Shown: one piece after another, positions 24,807 to 32,791 of the stretch | How the letters are laid out: each line of letters begins with the position of its first letter | How positions within the stretch are numbered: position 1 is the first letter of the stretch | Source: JABAYQ01 sp042091225 | Lineage (GTDB): Bacteria; Bacteroidota; Bacteroidia; Flavobacteriales; UBA7312 | DNA length: 49,625 bases | Direction of reading: 5' to 3' | Assembly: GCA_042091225.1 (NCBI GenBank) | Contig: JBELHW010000010.1 | Coordinates: 1-49,625 of the forward strand | Translations under genes and position numbers: made by a program | Notes under the pieces: model-generated | Told to the model about the DNA's origin: nothing | Seen by the model: only the letters and a program-made list of their open reading frames with translations | The model's database searches: none

Positions 24807-24820
24807 TAGCCTATAGGCTA
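24807..24820. repeat. 14-bp perfect palindrome after aconitase
   Basis: TAGCCTATAGGCTA, 17 bp beyond the acn stop. As RNA it makes only a 5-bp stem with no U run, so a terminator role is weak. The rest of 24821-24972 shows nothing recognisable. Confidence 0.35.
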
Positions 24821-24972
24821 TGGATAGTAATGGAGATAAGGTTGTTGATTTTCTTTTCAAGCACTTTTGCAAGTCAAATAAACTTAATAGGTCAGCTAGC
24901 AAATTTTCGTAATATTTTTCTAACCAACGAATCTATTACAAAAAGAAAGTCAAACCTTCGCCCTAAATTATT

Positions 24973-25209
24973 TTATTGAGAAGTTTGAAAATACATTTTC
25001 CAATTATAAAAAATTCCATTTTTAGGAATTTGAAAACGTCCATTTACTTTTGCAATACTACCTCTCCATTTAAATTTGAAACAATAATTTAGAGCGTCGG
25101 AACTTATGCTGATGTCGCAATCAGATTCATTTTTTTGTGCTAAAACAAATCCTTCTTTTAAGTCAAGTTTAAAAGTTTTTTGATAATACTTTATTGATAG
25201 TTCAAACAC
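24973..25209 (-). CDS. Small ORF of unknown function, possible gene remnant
   Basis: A 78-codon frame starting at GTG 25209. It contains the segment CDISISSDALNYCFKFKWRG and VNGRFQIPKNG, which has the shape of a real protein and recalls the C-terminal end of longer metallo-hydrolase-like proteins in Bacteroidota, though I cannot confirm this. The frame above the GTG stays open into the SulP terminator, so the start is uncertain and no promoter is visible. It could be a surviving 3' piece of a longer gene. Low confidence as an expressed gene. Confidence 0.4.
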   Translation of the reverse strand: MFELSIKYYQKTFKLDLKEGFVLAQKNESDCDISISSDALNYCFKFKWRGSIAKVNGRFQIPKNGIFYNWKMYFQTSQ

Positions 25210-25220
25210 TAGCTCCCATA

Positions 25221-25252
25221 AAAAAAGCCCGAGCGATTTGCTCGGGCTTTTT
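25221..25252 (-). terminator. Terminator after the SulP gene
   Basis: Stem GCCCGAGC, 5-nt loop, perfect complement, flanked by A and T runs, starting 5 bp past the SulP stop codon. It is symmetric enough to work on both strands. Confidence 0.9.
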
Positions 25253-25256
25253 AATT

Positions 25257-26831
25257 TTAGTTTTTAATCGCTTTGCGATAATTGTCTATGGCGACAAAAT
25301 AATTTGGATCTTCTAAAACGTTAACATCGCATATTTTTTTCGCTTTTTTAATTAGAGATATACAGTCAGGAGACAAATGCCTAAGGTGAACAATTTTATT
25401 AAGCTTTAAGTATTTTTCTGCAATTTTATTGATTGATTCTATTGCAGATTGGTCCATAATTTTAGATTCTTTAAAGTCAATTATTATTTCATCTGGGTCG
25501 TTTTTAGCATCAAACTTACTTTGAAATAACTCTATTGAACCAAAAAATAAAGGTCCATAAATTTCGTAGTGTTTAACTCCGTGTTCGTCTATAGATTTTC
25601 TTGCTCTAATTCGTTTTGCATTTTCCCATGCAAAAACCAATGATGCTACTATTACCCCCGAAATAACTGCAATAGCAAGATCGAAGAAAACCGTCATAAG
25701 AGTAACTAAAACGACAACAAATATATCTGCCAGGGGTACTTTATTGGCTATTCTGAACGTATTCCAAGCAAATGTTCCGATAACAACCATAAACATTACA
25801 CCAACTAAAGCAGATATCGGAATCATTTCAATATAAGAGGAGCCAAAAAGTATAAAACAAAGTAAGGCTATAGCAGCAGTTACTCCAGACAATCTTCCTC
25901 TTCCTCCCGATTTGATGTTAATAATACTTTGTCCGATCATGGCACATCCTCCCATTCCGCCAAAAAATCCGTTAACAATGTTTGCCCCTCCTTGAGCAAC
26001 ACATTCTCTGTTTCCATGGCCATGCGATTCTGTCAATTCATCAATTAAATTTAAGGTCATTAATGACTCTATCAATCCTATTGCAGCTAAAATAAAAGCA
26101 TATGGTAGCATGAATAATAGGCTTTCTAAATTAAACGGTATAATAGGGAAGTTGAATGTAGGTAAACCTGCTTTTATACCATCTCCACCTCCTTCAATAA
26201 TAAATGACTGAACAGTAGAAGTGTCTATTTTTGCGAAAATTACGATGCAACTAACTACAATAATTGCAGTTAATGCAGAGGGGATTTTTTTTGTCAATTT
26301 AGGAAGGAAATACATGATAGCCATAGTTAATAATACTAAACCAATCATGTTTGTCATTTGTACTTGCTCCAGCCATTGTCCTCCCGATTTAAACATGTTT
26401 AGTTGAGAAAGAAAAATAACAATCGCCAGTCCATTTACAAAGCCCATCATAACCGAACTTGGAATCATTCGAATAAACTTACCAAGTTTAAAAACTCCAG
26501 CCATTATCTGAATTATACCTGTTAAAATTAAAGTAAAGAATAAAAATTGCAAGCCCATTTCTTGGCCACCCATTTCTATTCCTTCTCTAATAAGATGTAC
26601 CATTACCACTGCCATTGCACCAGTAGCACCAGAGATCATTCCTGGTCTTCCTCCAAATAAAGAAGTAATTAGCCCCATCATGAAGGCACCATATAGCCCT
26701 ATAACAGGAGATATTCCTGCCACAAAAGCAAAAGCAACTGCTTCGGGAACTAATGCTAAAGCTACAGTTAAACCAGAAAGAATATCGTCTTTAATAGACC
26801 CTTGTTTTTTATCGATAAAGTTATAGTTCAA
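25257..26831 (-). CDS. SulP family anion transporter with STAS domain
   Basis: Secondary transporter for sulfate, bicarbonate or a similar anion. The 524 residues hold the SulP membrane core: DILSGLTVALALVPEAVAFAFVAG, GLYGAFMMGLITSLFGGRPGMISGATGAMAVV, and AQGGANIVNGFFGGMGGCAMIGQS with further helices to about residue 400, and a C-terminal STAS domain (IIIDFKESKIMDQSAIESI). The start is TTG at 26829-26831: no ATG lies upstream before a stop, and the next Met is 50 residues in, inside the first helices. A -7 box lies 21 nt above it. The variant with AQGGANIVNGFFGGMGG is often called a bicarbonate-type SulP, but substrate is not proven. Confidence 0.93.
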   Translation of the reverse strand: MNYNFIDKKQGSIKDDILSGLTVALALVPEAVAFAFVAGISPVIGLYGAFMMGLITSLFGGRPGMISGATGAMAVVMVHLIREGIEMGGQEMGLQFLFFTLILTGIIQIMAGVFKLGKFIRMIPSSVMMGFVNGLAIVIFLSQLNMFKSGGQWLEQVQMTNMIGLVLLTMAIMYFLPKLTKKIPSALTAIIVVSCIVIFAKIDTSTVQSFIIEGGGDGIKAGLPTFNFPIIPFNLESLLFMLPYAFILAAIGLIESLMTLNLIDELTESHGHGNRECVAQGGANIVNGFFGGMGGCAMIGQSIINIKSGGRGRLSGVTAAIALLCFILFGSSYIEMIPISALVGVMFMVVIGTFAWNTFRIANKVPLADIFVVVLVTLMTVFFDLAIAVISGVIVASLVFAWENAKRIRARKSIDEHGVKHYEIYGPLFFGSIELFQSKFDAKNDPDEIIIDFKESKIMDQSAIESINKIAEKYLKLNKIVHLRHLSPDCISLIKKAKKICDVNVLEDPNYFVAIDNYRKAIKN

Positions 26832-26852
26832 AATACAAATGTTTTAAGATGG

Positions 26853-26860
26853 CAAATGTA
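26853..26860 (-). promoter_or_regulatory. -7 box TACATTTG before the SulP gene
   Basis: Exact TAnnTTTG on the minus strand, 21 nt before the TTG start codon; supports that start. Confidence 0.5.
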
Positions 26861-26920
26861 TTGTTTTAACTGACATAGAAAACTACTATTCTAAATATTT
26901 GTAGTACTTTAGTTTTTAAA

Positions 26921-28219
26921 GTGAAAGACAACAAAAAAATAATTTGGTCTTGGGCCTTATATGATTTTGCTAATTCGGCGTTTACAACCTTAGTAGTTAC
27001 TTTTATTTATGGTACTTTTTTTACCGATTCTATAGCGCCAGACTCAATTACTGGAACTAACTGGTGGTCTTACTCCATTTCGATATGTGCTGTTATAGTA
27101 GCTTTTTTATCTCCAGTTTTAGGTGCGTTGGCCGATAGCTATTCCATTAGGAAGAAAATTATGTTGTTTGCTACTTTAATATGTGCTGCTGCTACCGCAT
27201 TACTTTTTTTTACTTCTTCAAACATGCTTCTTTCAATTGTAATTTTTACAATTGCAAACGTCTGTTTCGAATTAGGAACGGTTTTTTGTAACGCTTATCT
27301 TCCTGAAATATCTTCACCAAATAAATTAGGTAAGATTTCTGGTTTTAGTTGGGGATTAGGCTATTTAGGCGGATTAATAGCTCTTATAATTGCTTTGTTT
27401 TTATTTGTGGATGTTGATATTCCACCATTCGGATTAGAAAAAGAAAATGGAGAGAATATATTAGCAACCAATTTTTTAGTTGCTTTCTGGTTTTTACTTT
27501 TTAGTATTCCTTTTTTTATAAATATTAAAGAGCCTAAAACTAAAAAAAGAAATTTCTCACAAATGTTAAAACAAGCATTTAAAAGTTTAAAAATTACCTT
27601 TAGTGAGATAAAAAAATATAAAAAAGTCAAAGATTTTTTATTAGCCAGATTAGTATATAACGATGCTCTGATTACTGTATTTGCATTAGGAGGTATATAT
27701 GCTAAAGTAACAATAGGCTTTTCTTTTGACGAAATAATATTTTTAGGAATAGCTTTAAATGTTTTAGCAGGACTAGGCGCTTTTTTATTTGGTTTGATTG
27801 ACGATGTTTGGAGTAGTCAGAGGACTATAAAAATTAGTATTTTATTTCTCATGATGGCATGTTTTATTGCGATTTTAGCTCCAGAGCTACCCGGAATTTG
27901 TCAATTAATTTTTGGTGGTGATGCAGTGCCAGATTGGTTTAATACAAAAAATATATTTTGGATTTCTGCTATTTTTATTGGCTTTTTTGCCGGACCTAAT
28001 CAATCGTCTAGTAGAGCACTAATGTCTAGAATTACCCCCGAAGAAAAGAAAAATGAATTTTTCGGATTTTATGCTTTTTCAGGAAAAGCAACGTCTTTTT
28101 TAGGACCCCTTATGTTTGCTTGGTGTAGTCAGTTTTTTGGGTCTCAACAAGCAGGATTATTTGCAGTGATGTTTTTATTTTACTTAGGATATTTGTTGTT
28201 TAAAAGAAATGTTTCTTAA
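26921..28219 (+). CDS. UMF1-type major facilitator transporter
   Basis: Membrane protein of 432 residues with about twelve helices, related to the vacuolar Atg22 effluxer family (UMF1). The start is GTG (GTG AAA GAC AAC). Diagnostic sequence: IIWSWALYDFANSAFTTLVVTFIYGTFF at the start, SPVLGALADSYSIRKK, NAYLPEISSPNKLGKISGFSWGLGYLGG, and GFFAGPNQSSSRALMSRITPEEKKNEFFGFY near residue 350. Substrate unknown; relatives are often called amino acid or uncharacterised exporters. It stands divergent from SulP (89 bp gap) and lies 20 bp before the YceI gene, which has its own -7 box. Confidence 0.92.
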   Translation: MKDNKKIIWSWALYDFANSAFTTLVVTFIYGTFFTDSIAPDSITGTNWWSYSISICAVIVAFLSPVLGALADSYSIRKKIMLFATLICAAATALLFFTSSNMLLSIVIFTIANVCFELGTVFCNAYLPEISSPNKLGKISGFSWGLGYLGGLIALIIALFLFVDVDIPPFGLEKENGENILATNFLVAFWFLLFSIPFFINIKEPKTKKRNFSQMLKQAFKSLKITFSEIKKYKKVKDFLLARLVYNDALITVFALGGIYAKVTIGFSFDEIIFLGIALNVLAGLGAFLFGLIDDVWSSQRTIKISILFLMMACFIAILAPELPGICQLIFGGDAVPDWFNTKNIFWISAIFIGFFAGPNQSSSRALMSRITPEEKKNEFFGFYAFSGKATSFLGPLMFAWCSQFFGSQQAGLFAVMFLFYLGYLLFKRNVS

Positions 28220-28227
28220 GTATTATT

Positions 28228-28235
28228 TATCTTTG
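28228..28235 (+). promoter_or_regulatory. -7 box TATCTTTG immediately before the YceI gene
   Basis: Exact TAnnTTTG with just four bases (TACT) before the ATG, predicting a leaderless mRNA for the YceI-DUF5777-lhgO unit. Confidence 0.55.
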
Positions 28236-28239
28236 TACT

Positions 28240-28770
28240 ATGCGTTATTTAATTGTGATTTTGTTTTTGAGTCAGTCCTTATTTGCACAACAGTTTTTAA
28301 CTAAAACTGGGGAGGTAAGTTTTTTCTCTTTTGCAACTTTAGAAGACATCCAAGCAGAAAATAATAATTTAGGAGGTGTTCTTGATATTAATTCTGGAGA
28401 ATACGCTTTTAAAATAGCTATTCAAGATTTTATTTTTCCTAACTCACTTATGCAAGAGCATTTTAATGAGAGTTATTTAGAATCCGATAAATTTCCATAT
28501 GCTACGTTTCAAGGAAAGATTGAAAACTTTTCTGCTACAGATTTACAATCTAAATCTGAAATAGTATGTAAAGGTAAGTTTACAATTCATGGGGTTACTA
28601 AAAATGTAGAATTAAAATCTATGTTACAAAAAAAAGAAGATTCAATTGAAATCGAATCGGTGTTTTTTATTCTACTAAAAGATTACGATATCAAGATTCC
28701 TAAAATTGTTTTTTATAACATTGCTGAAGAAATAAGAGTAAATGTCAGTGCAAGCTTAAAACAATTATAA
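28240..28770 (+). CDS. YceI family periplasmic protein
   Basis: Exported lipocalin-like barrel that in relatives binds isoprenoid or similar lipids. The 176 residues begin with a signal peptide (MRYLIVILFLSQSLFAQ), then the YceI pattern: FFSFATLEDIQAENNNLGGVLDI, MQEHFNESYLESDKFPYATFQGKI, CKGKFTIHGVTKNVEL and the closing strands near the C-terminus. Its stop overlaps the start of the DUF5777 gene by one base, so the two are translated together; the pairing suggests a joint job at the cell envelope. -7 box 4 nt before the ATG. Confidence 0.9.
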   Translation: MRYLIVILFLSQSLFAQQFLTKTGEVSFFSFATLEDIQAENNNLGGVLDINSGEYAFKIAIQDFIFPNSLMQEHFNESYLESDKFPYATFQGKIENFSATDLQSKSEIVCKGKFTIHGVTKNVELKSMLQKKEDSIEIESVFFILLKDYDIKIPKIVFYNIAEEIRVNVSASLKQL

Positions 28771-29597
28771 TGAGAATATTTTTTTTACTAGTTTTTATTA
28801 CTATTCATTCCAGTGTAAATTCTCAAGATTTGATGAGTTTATTAGATTCTGAGCCAAAAAATAGCCAAGTAGTATCTGTTTTTAAAGATAGTAGAATAAT
28901 AAATGCTCAATCTACAAAGTTATCGCATAAAGGAGAATTAAAATTTTTAATTCAGCACCGCTTCGGAACAATTAATCAGGGTTTATATTCTTTATGGGGT
29001 ATTGATGATGCTCAAGTGCGTTTTGGTTTTGAATACGGGCTAAAAGATAATATTACATTATCATTTGGTAGAAGTTCGTATAAAAAAGAATATGATTTAG
29101 GAGCTAAGTTGAGTTTTTTAAAGCAGTCGCAAAAGATGCCTTTTTCTCTTTCTTCCTATTCCGCATTTTTTCAAATTCACCCCAACGATTTTGAACTATC
29201 TAAACCAGATTTTTTATGGTCTGACTATCAAAGCTTTAGCAATCAGCTAATAATTACACGAAAGTTTTCTAACAATCTTTCATTAGCATTGCTTCCCACT
29301 AATTTATATATTATAAATAGCACTCCTTCTAGCACCATGTATTTAGGTATTGGTGGCAGGTATAAGTTAAGTAATAGAGTTTCTTTTAACGGAGAGTATT
29401 TTTACAATTTTAGAGAAGAATTCAATACATTACAATATGTTGCTATTGGTTTTGATATTGAAACTGGAGGCCATGTTTTTTCTTTGCACCTTAGTAATTC
29501 TAGAGGTATGAATGAGCATATTTTCCTTACTGATACGAATGATTGGACAGAAGGAAATATTTATTTTGGATTTAACATTTCGAGAGTTTTTAAATGA
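28770..29597 (+). CDS. DUF5777 family beta-barrel protein
   Basis: A 275-residue exported protein with a signal peptide (residues 1-18). The segment GELKFLIQHRFGTINQGLYSLWGIDDAQVRFGFEYGLKDNITLSFGRSSYKKEYDLGAK has alternating strand pattern and matches the DUF5777 outer-membrane barrel-like family; later strands (YLGIGGRYKLSNRVSFNGEYFYNF) support a barrel. Role unknown. It overlaps YceI by 1 bp and the start of lhgO by 4 bp (ATGA), so all three are coupled. Its stop codon is TGA, which shows TGA terminates in this genome. Confidence 0.83.
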   Translation: MRIFFLLVFITIHSSVNSQDLMSLLDSEPKNSQVVSVFKDSRIINAQSTKLSHKGELKFLIQHRFGTINQGLYSLWGIDDAQVRFGFEYGLKDNITLSFGRSSYKKEYDLGAKLSFLKQSQKMPFSLSSYSAFFQIHPNDFELSKPDFLWSDYQSFSNQLIITRKFSNNLSLALLPTNLYIINSTPSSTMYLGIGGRYKLSNRVSFNGEYFYNFREEFNTLQYVAIGFDIETGGHVFSLHLSNSRGMNEHIFLTDTNDWTEGNIYFGFNISRVFK

Positions 29598-30805
29598 TAG
29601 GTGAGTTTGATATAGCAGTTGTTGGAGGTGGAATTGTTGGCTTAGCTTGTGCTTACAAAATACAAAAAGAGTTTCCTAGTATTTGTATAGCTGTACTTGA
29701 AAAAGAAGCGCAGCTAGCAATGCATCAGACAGGAAGAAATTCTGGTGTTATTCATTCCGGCTTATACTATCGCCCCGGTTCTTTTAGAGCAAAAAATTGT
29801 GTTAACGGAAGAAAGCAACTTGTAGAGTTTGCTAAAGAACATTTGATAGAACATGATGTTTGCGGAAAAGTTGTTGTTGCCGCTACAGAAGATGAGCTTG
29901 ACAGACTAGACCAAATATACCAAACTGGAAAAGCAAATGGATTAGAAGGCATTGAAAAAATTGATGTCGATCAACTCAAAGAAATCGAACCATTTGTTAA
30001 GGGCATTGCAGCAATTAGAGTTCCTGAAGCCGGTATTGTAGATTTTGTAGGAGTTACTAAAACTTTAGCCCAACTAATTGTAGAGATTAATCCAAAGAGT
30101 AAAATAATTACTTCATGTGAAGTTTTAGAAATAAAGAAAGACAATCTTATTAAGACTTCTTTAGGCTTACTAAAAGCAAAGTACAATGTATTTTGTGGTG
30201 GTTTATTTTCAGATCGTTTAGCCAAAAAAGATAACTTAAAACCTGATTTGAGAATTGTAGGTTTTAGAGGAGATTATTACGACCTAACCCCTCAATCAAT
30301 GGAAAAGGTAAAGCATTTAATTTATCCTGTTCCAAATCCCGAATTTCCTTTTTTAGGCGTCCATTTTACCAGAATGGTAGACGGAACAATAGAATGCGGA
30401 CCAAATGCCGTTTTTACTTTTAAAAGAGAAGGTTACGGCAAAACAGATTTTAACTTAAAAGACACTGTGGAAGCATTACTTTATTTAGGAACTTGGAAAT
30501 TGTTTTTTAAACATTGGAGGTTTGGTTTAAAAGAATACAAAAGAGCTTTTTCGAAAAGATTATTTTTGAAAGAACTCAAACGACTTGTCCCAAGCCTTAA
30601 AATGAGTGATCTTAAAGAGGGTAGAAGTGGTGTCAGAGCAATGGCTTTAGGTCAAGATGGGGAAGTTTTTGACGATTTTAAAATCGAACATAAAGAAAAT
30701 AGTATACACGTTTTGAATGCTCCTTCTCCAGCCGCTACTGCATGTTTAGCTATTGGCGACGAGGTCTTGAAAGTCGTTCAAAAAAAGTTTAGTTTAGTGG
30801 AATGA
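29594..30805 (+). CDS. lhgO: L-2-hydroxyglutarate oxidase
   Basis: FAD enzyme that oxidises L-2-hydroxyglutarate to 2-oxoglutarate, a repair reaction feeding the TCA cycle and electron chain. The 403 residues show the FAD-binding GGGIVGLACAYKI, the LhgO signature HQTGRNSGVIHSGLYYRPGS, CVNGRK, GAKY-like FCGGLFSDRLA, FRGDYYDL, and the C-terminal GRSGVRAMALG and NAPSPAATACLAIGDE. It overlaps the DUF5777 gene by 4 bp and the next gene by 4 bp (both ATGA). Ends in TGA. Why it travels with a YceI/DUF5777 pair is unclear. Confidence 0.93.
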   Translation: MIGEFDIAVVGGGIVGLACAYKIQKEFPSICIAVLEKEAQLAMHQTGRNSGVIHSGLYYRPGSFRAKNCVNGRKQLVEFAKEHLIEHDVCGKVVVAATEDELDRLDQIYQTGKANGLEGIEKIDVDQLKEIEPFVKGIAAIRVPEAGIVDFVGVTKTLAQLIVEINPKSKIITSCEVLEIKKDNLIKTSLGLLKAKYNVFCGGLFSDRLAKKDNLKPDLRIVGFRGDYYDLTPQSMEKVKHLIYPVPNPEFPFLGVHFTRMVDGTIECGPNAVFTFKREGYGKTDFNLKDTVEALLYLGTWKLFFKHWRFGLKEYKRAFSKRLFLKELKRLVPSLKMSDLKEGRSGVRAMALGQDGEVFDDFKIEHKENSIHVLNAPSPAATACLAIGDEVLKVVQKKFSLVE

Positions 30806-31350
30806 AATTATTTGGCTTTAACAAGAGAAGAAAGATAAAAATTGATGAATTAGCTGTTGTCTATACTAACACTTTATTTGAAGTTATAGATAATGGCTTT
30901 CCCGAAATTATAGAGTTTGTAAACGATAATAGAAAATTTGAAGAATCTCCTAATCTTCAACGAACTGACGTTATTTGGTTTATAATGATAATTTTTGCTG
31001 CAAATAATTATCGCCTTTCCGAATTTTTTGACGATTCTACTGTAGATAAAATTCATTTATCTACCCTAAACGAGTTGATAAAATATATTGATTTAGAAGA
31101 GGAGCTGGTTAGAGAAATGTTTCTAGATTATGAAAACTTTTTTAAAGAACAGCTAAATGAAGATACTTCCATTGAAAAAGCAATGGCAAAAAGTATTTTT
31201 GTAAAATATAATTTAAACGACTTTCAAGGAGATTTGTTGAAAAATCAGAATGAACCAAATCCTGTTTTTTTACAAGAACTTACCGATTTATTAGGTTTGT
31301 TTACTTGGAATTGGACTGATTACTTGTTGAAATTTAAGGTAATTAATTAA
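30802..31350 (+). CDS. Conserved small cytoplasmic protein of unknown function
   Basis: A 182-residue acidic, helix-rich protein without signal peptide or membrane segment. It starts MKLFGFNKRRKIKIDELAVVY and has repeated acidic/hydrophobic helices (EFFDDSTVDKIHLSTLNELI). No catalytic motif was found and I do not recognise a named family. It is the last gene of the YceI-DUF5777-lhgO run, overlapping lhgO by 4 bp (ATGA), and its last 4 bp overlap the convergent purB. Its conserved position after lhgO would need comparison with relatives. Confidence 0.75.
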   Translation: MKLFGFNKRRKIKIDELAVVYTNTLFEVIDNGFPEIIEFVNDNRKFEESPNLQRTDVIWFIMIIFAANNYRLSEFFDDSTVDKIHLSTLNELIKYIDLEEELVREMFLDYENFFKEQLNEDTSIEKAMAKSIFVKYNLNDFQGDLLKNQNEPNPVFLQELTDLLGLFTWNWTDYLLKFKVIN

Positions 31351-32696
31351 AATCTTACTCCTGTATAATTAGAAGGGCTTATCTTTTTTAATTCCTCTTT
31401 CAATTCACTGTTTATTTCGAGAGAATCTATAAATGTTGCAATGCTTTTTTGGTTTATTGCCTCGTTTGTTCTTGTTAATCCTTTAAGTGCCTCGTAAGGT
31501 TTTGGATATCCTTCTCTTCTTAAGATTGTTTGTATTGCTTCTGCAACAACAGCCCAATTTTTTTCTAAATCGTTTGCAATTGCTTCTTGATTTAAAATAA
31601 GTTTGTTCAAGCCTTTTAAAATAGATTTAAAAGCAATTATAGTATGTGCTAAAGGAACGCCGACATTTCTTAAAACTGTAGAATCTGTAAGGTCTCTTTG
31701 AAGCCTTGAAATTGGAAGTTTTGCCGAAAGATGTTCGAAAATAGCGTTTGCTATTCCAAGATTTCCTTCTCCATTCTCAAAGTCAATAGGGTTTACTTTG
31801 TGTGGCATTGCTGATGAACCAACCTCTCCAGCTTTAATTTTTTGTTTAAAATAATCCATCGAAACATAACTCCATATGTCTCTACTAAGATCTATGAATA
31901 TAGTGTTTACTCTTTTTAAATTATCGAAAAGAGCTGCTAGATTATCGTAATGCTCAATTTGAGTTGTAACTTGAGAACGGCTTAGCTCTAGCTTTTCTTC
32001 TAAAAATTCGTTTGCGAAATCTGTCCAGTTTATATTAGGGTAGGCAACATGGTGGGCATTAAAATTACCTGTTGCACCTCCAAATTTTGCAGAAAAAGGA
32101 ATGGTATTTAGAAGACCAATTTGTTTTTCTAATCTTTCAATAAAAACCATTATTTCTTTTCCTAACCTAGTAGGAGAAGCTGCCTGACCATGTGTTCTTG
32201 CCAACATTGGTATTTCAGACCATTCCTCTTTTAAGTCCACTAGCTTTTCTAGTATATCTAAGTAATTTGGTATATATACCTCGCTTATAGAATCCATTAT
32301 TAACAATGGTATTGCGGTATTATTTATGTCTTGAGAGGTTAATCCGAAGTGGATAAATTCTTTATATTTATGTAATTCTAAGGTGTCAAATTTTTCTTTA
32401 ATAAAGTATTCTACAGCCTTTATATCATGGTTTGTTATCTTTTCAATCTCTTTAACTTTTTCAGCGTCTTGATTGCTAAATTCAGTGTAAATAGTTCTTA
32501 AATTTTTAAAAAAAGACGTATCAAAATCCGCTAGTTGTGGTAAAGGCAATTCACATAAACTAATGAAGTATTCTATCTCTACTTTTACTCGATATTTTAT
32601 TAAAGCAGCCTCAGAATAAAAACTTGCTAATTCATTTGTTTTAGATTGGTATCTTCCATCAATTGGAGAGATTGCATTTAGTGCAGATAAACTCAT
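31347..32696 (-). CDS. purB: Adenylosuccinate lyase
   Basis: Cleaves SAICAR to AICAR and adenylosuccinate to AMP in purine synthesis. The 449-residue fumarase-superfamily protein shows the start LNAISPIDGRYQSKTNELASFYSE, the segment THGQAASPTRLGKEI with the catalytic His, and the signature GEVGSSAMPHKVNPIDFENGEGN near residue 290, then the C-terminal domain. It is a single-gene unit, convergent with the preceding operon by 4 bp. A weak -7-like box TAAATTGC lies 16 nt upstream. Confidence 0.97.
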   Translation of the reverse strand: MSLSALNAISPIDGRYQSKTNELASFYSEAALIKYRVKVEIEYFISLCELPLPQLADFDTSFFKNLRTIYTEFSNQDAEKVKEIEKITNHDIKAVEYFIKEKFDTLELHKYKEFIHFGLTSQDINNTAIPLLIMDSISEVYIPNYLDILEKLVDLKEEWSEIPMLARTHGQAASPTRLGKEIMVFIERLEKQIGLLNTIPFSAKFGGATGNFNAHHVAYPNINWTDFANEFLEEKLELSRSQVTTQIEHYDNLAALFDNLKRVNTIFIDLSRDIWSYVSMDYFKQKIKAGEVGSSAMPHKVNPIDFENGEGNLGIANAIFEHLSAKLPISRLQRDLTDSTVLRNVGVPLAHTIIAFKSILKGLNKLILNQEAIANDLEKNWAVVAEAIQTILRREGYPKPYEALKGLTRTNEAINQKSIATFIDSLEINSELKEELKKISPSNYTGVRF

Positions 32697-32744
32697 TTCT
32701 GTATATTTTGGAGCAATTTACTTCTTTTCTATGGGATTAAAAGC

Positions 32745-32775
32745 AAAAAAGACCGCTATTTAAGCAGTCTTTTTT
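32745..32775 (-). terminator. Terminator after the Omp28-like gene
   Basis: Stem of seven positions with one C-A mismatch (GACCGCT and AGCAGTC), 5-nt loop, flanked by A6 and T6, 16 bp past the stop of the 34726-32792 gene on the minus strand. Confidence 0.8.
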
Positions 32776-32791
32776 AACCTAATATTCTATG

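Noticed and set aside
24807..24820. Palindrome as aconitase terminator
   Set aside because: As RNA it forms only a 5-bp stem without a following U run.
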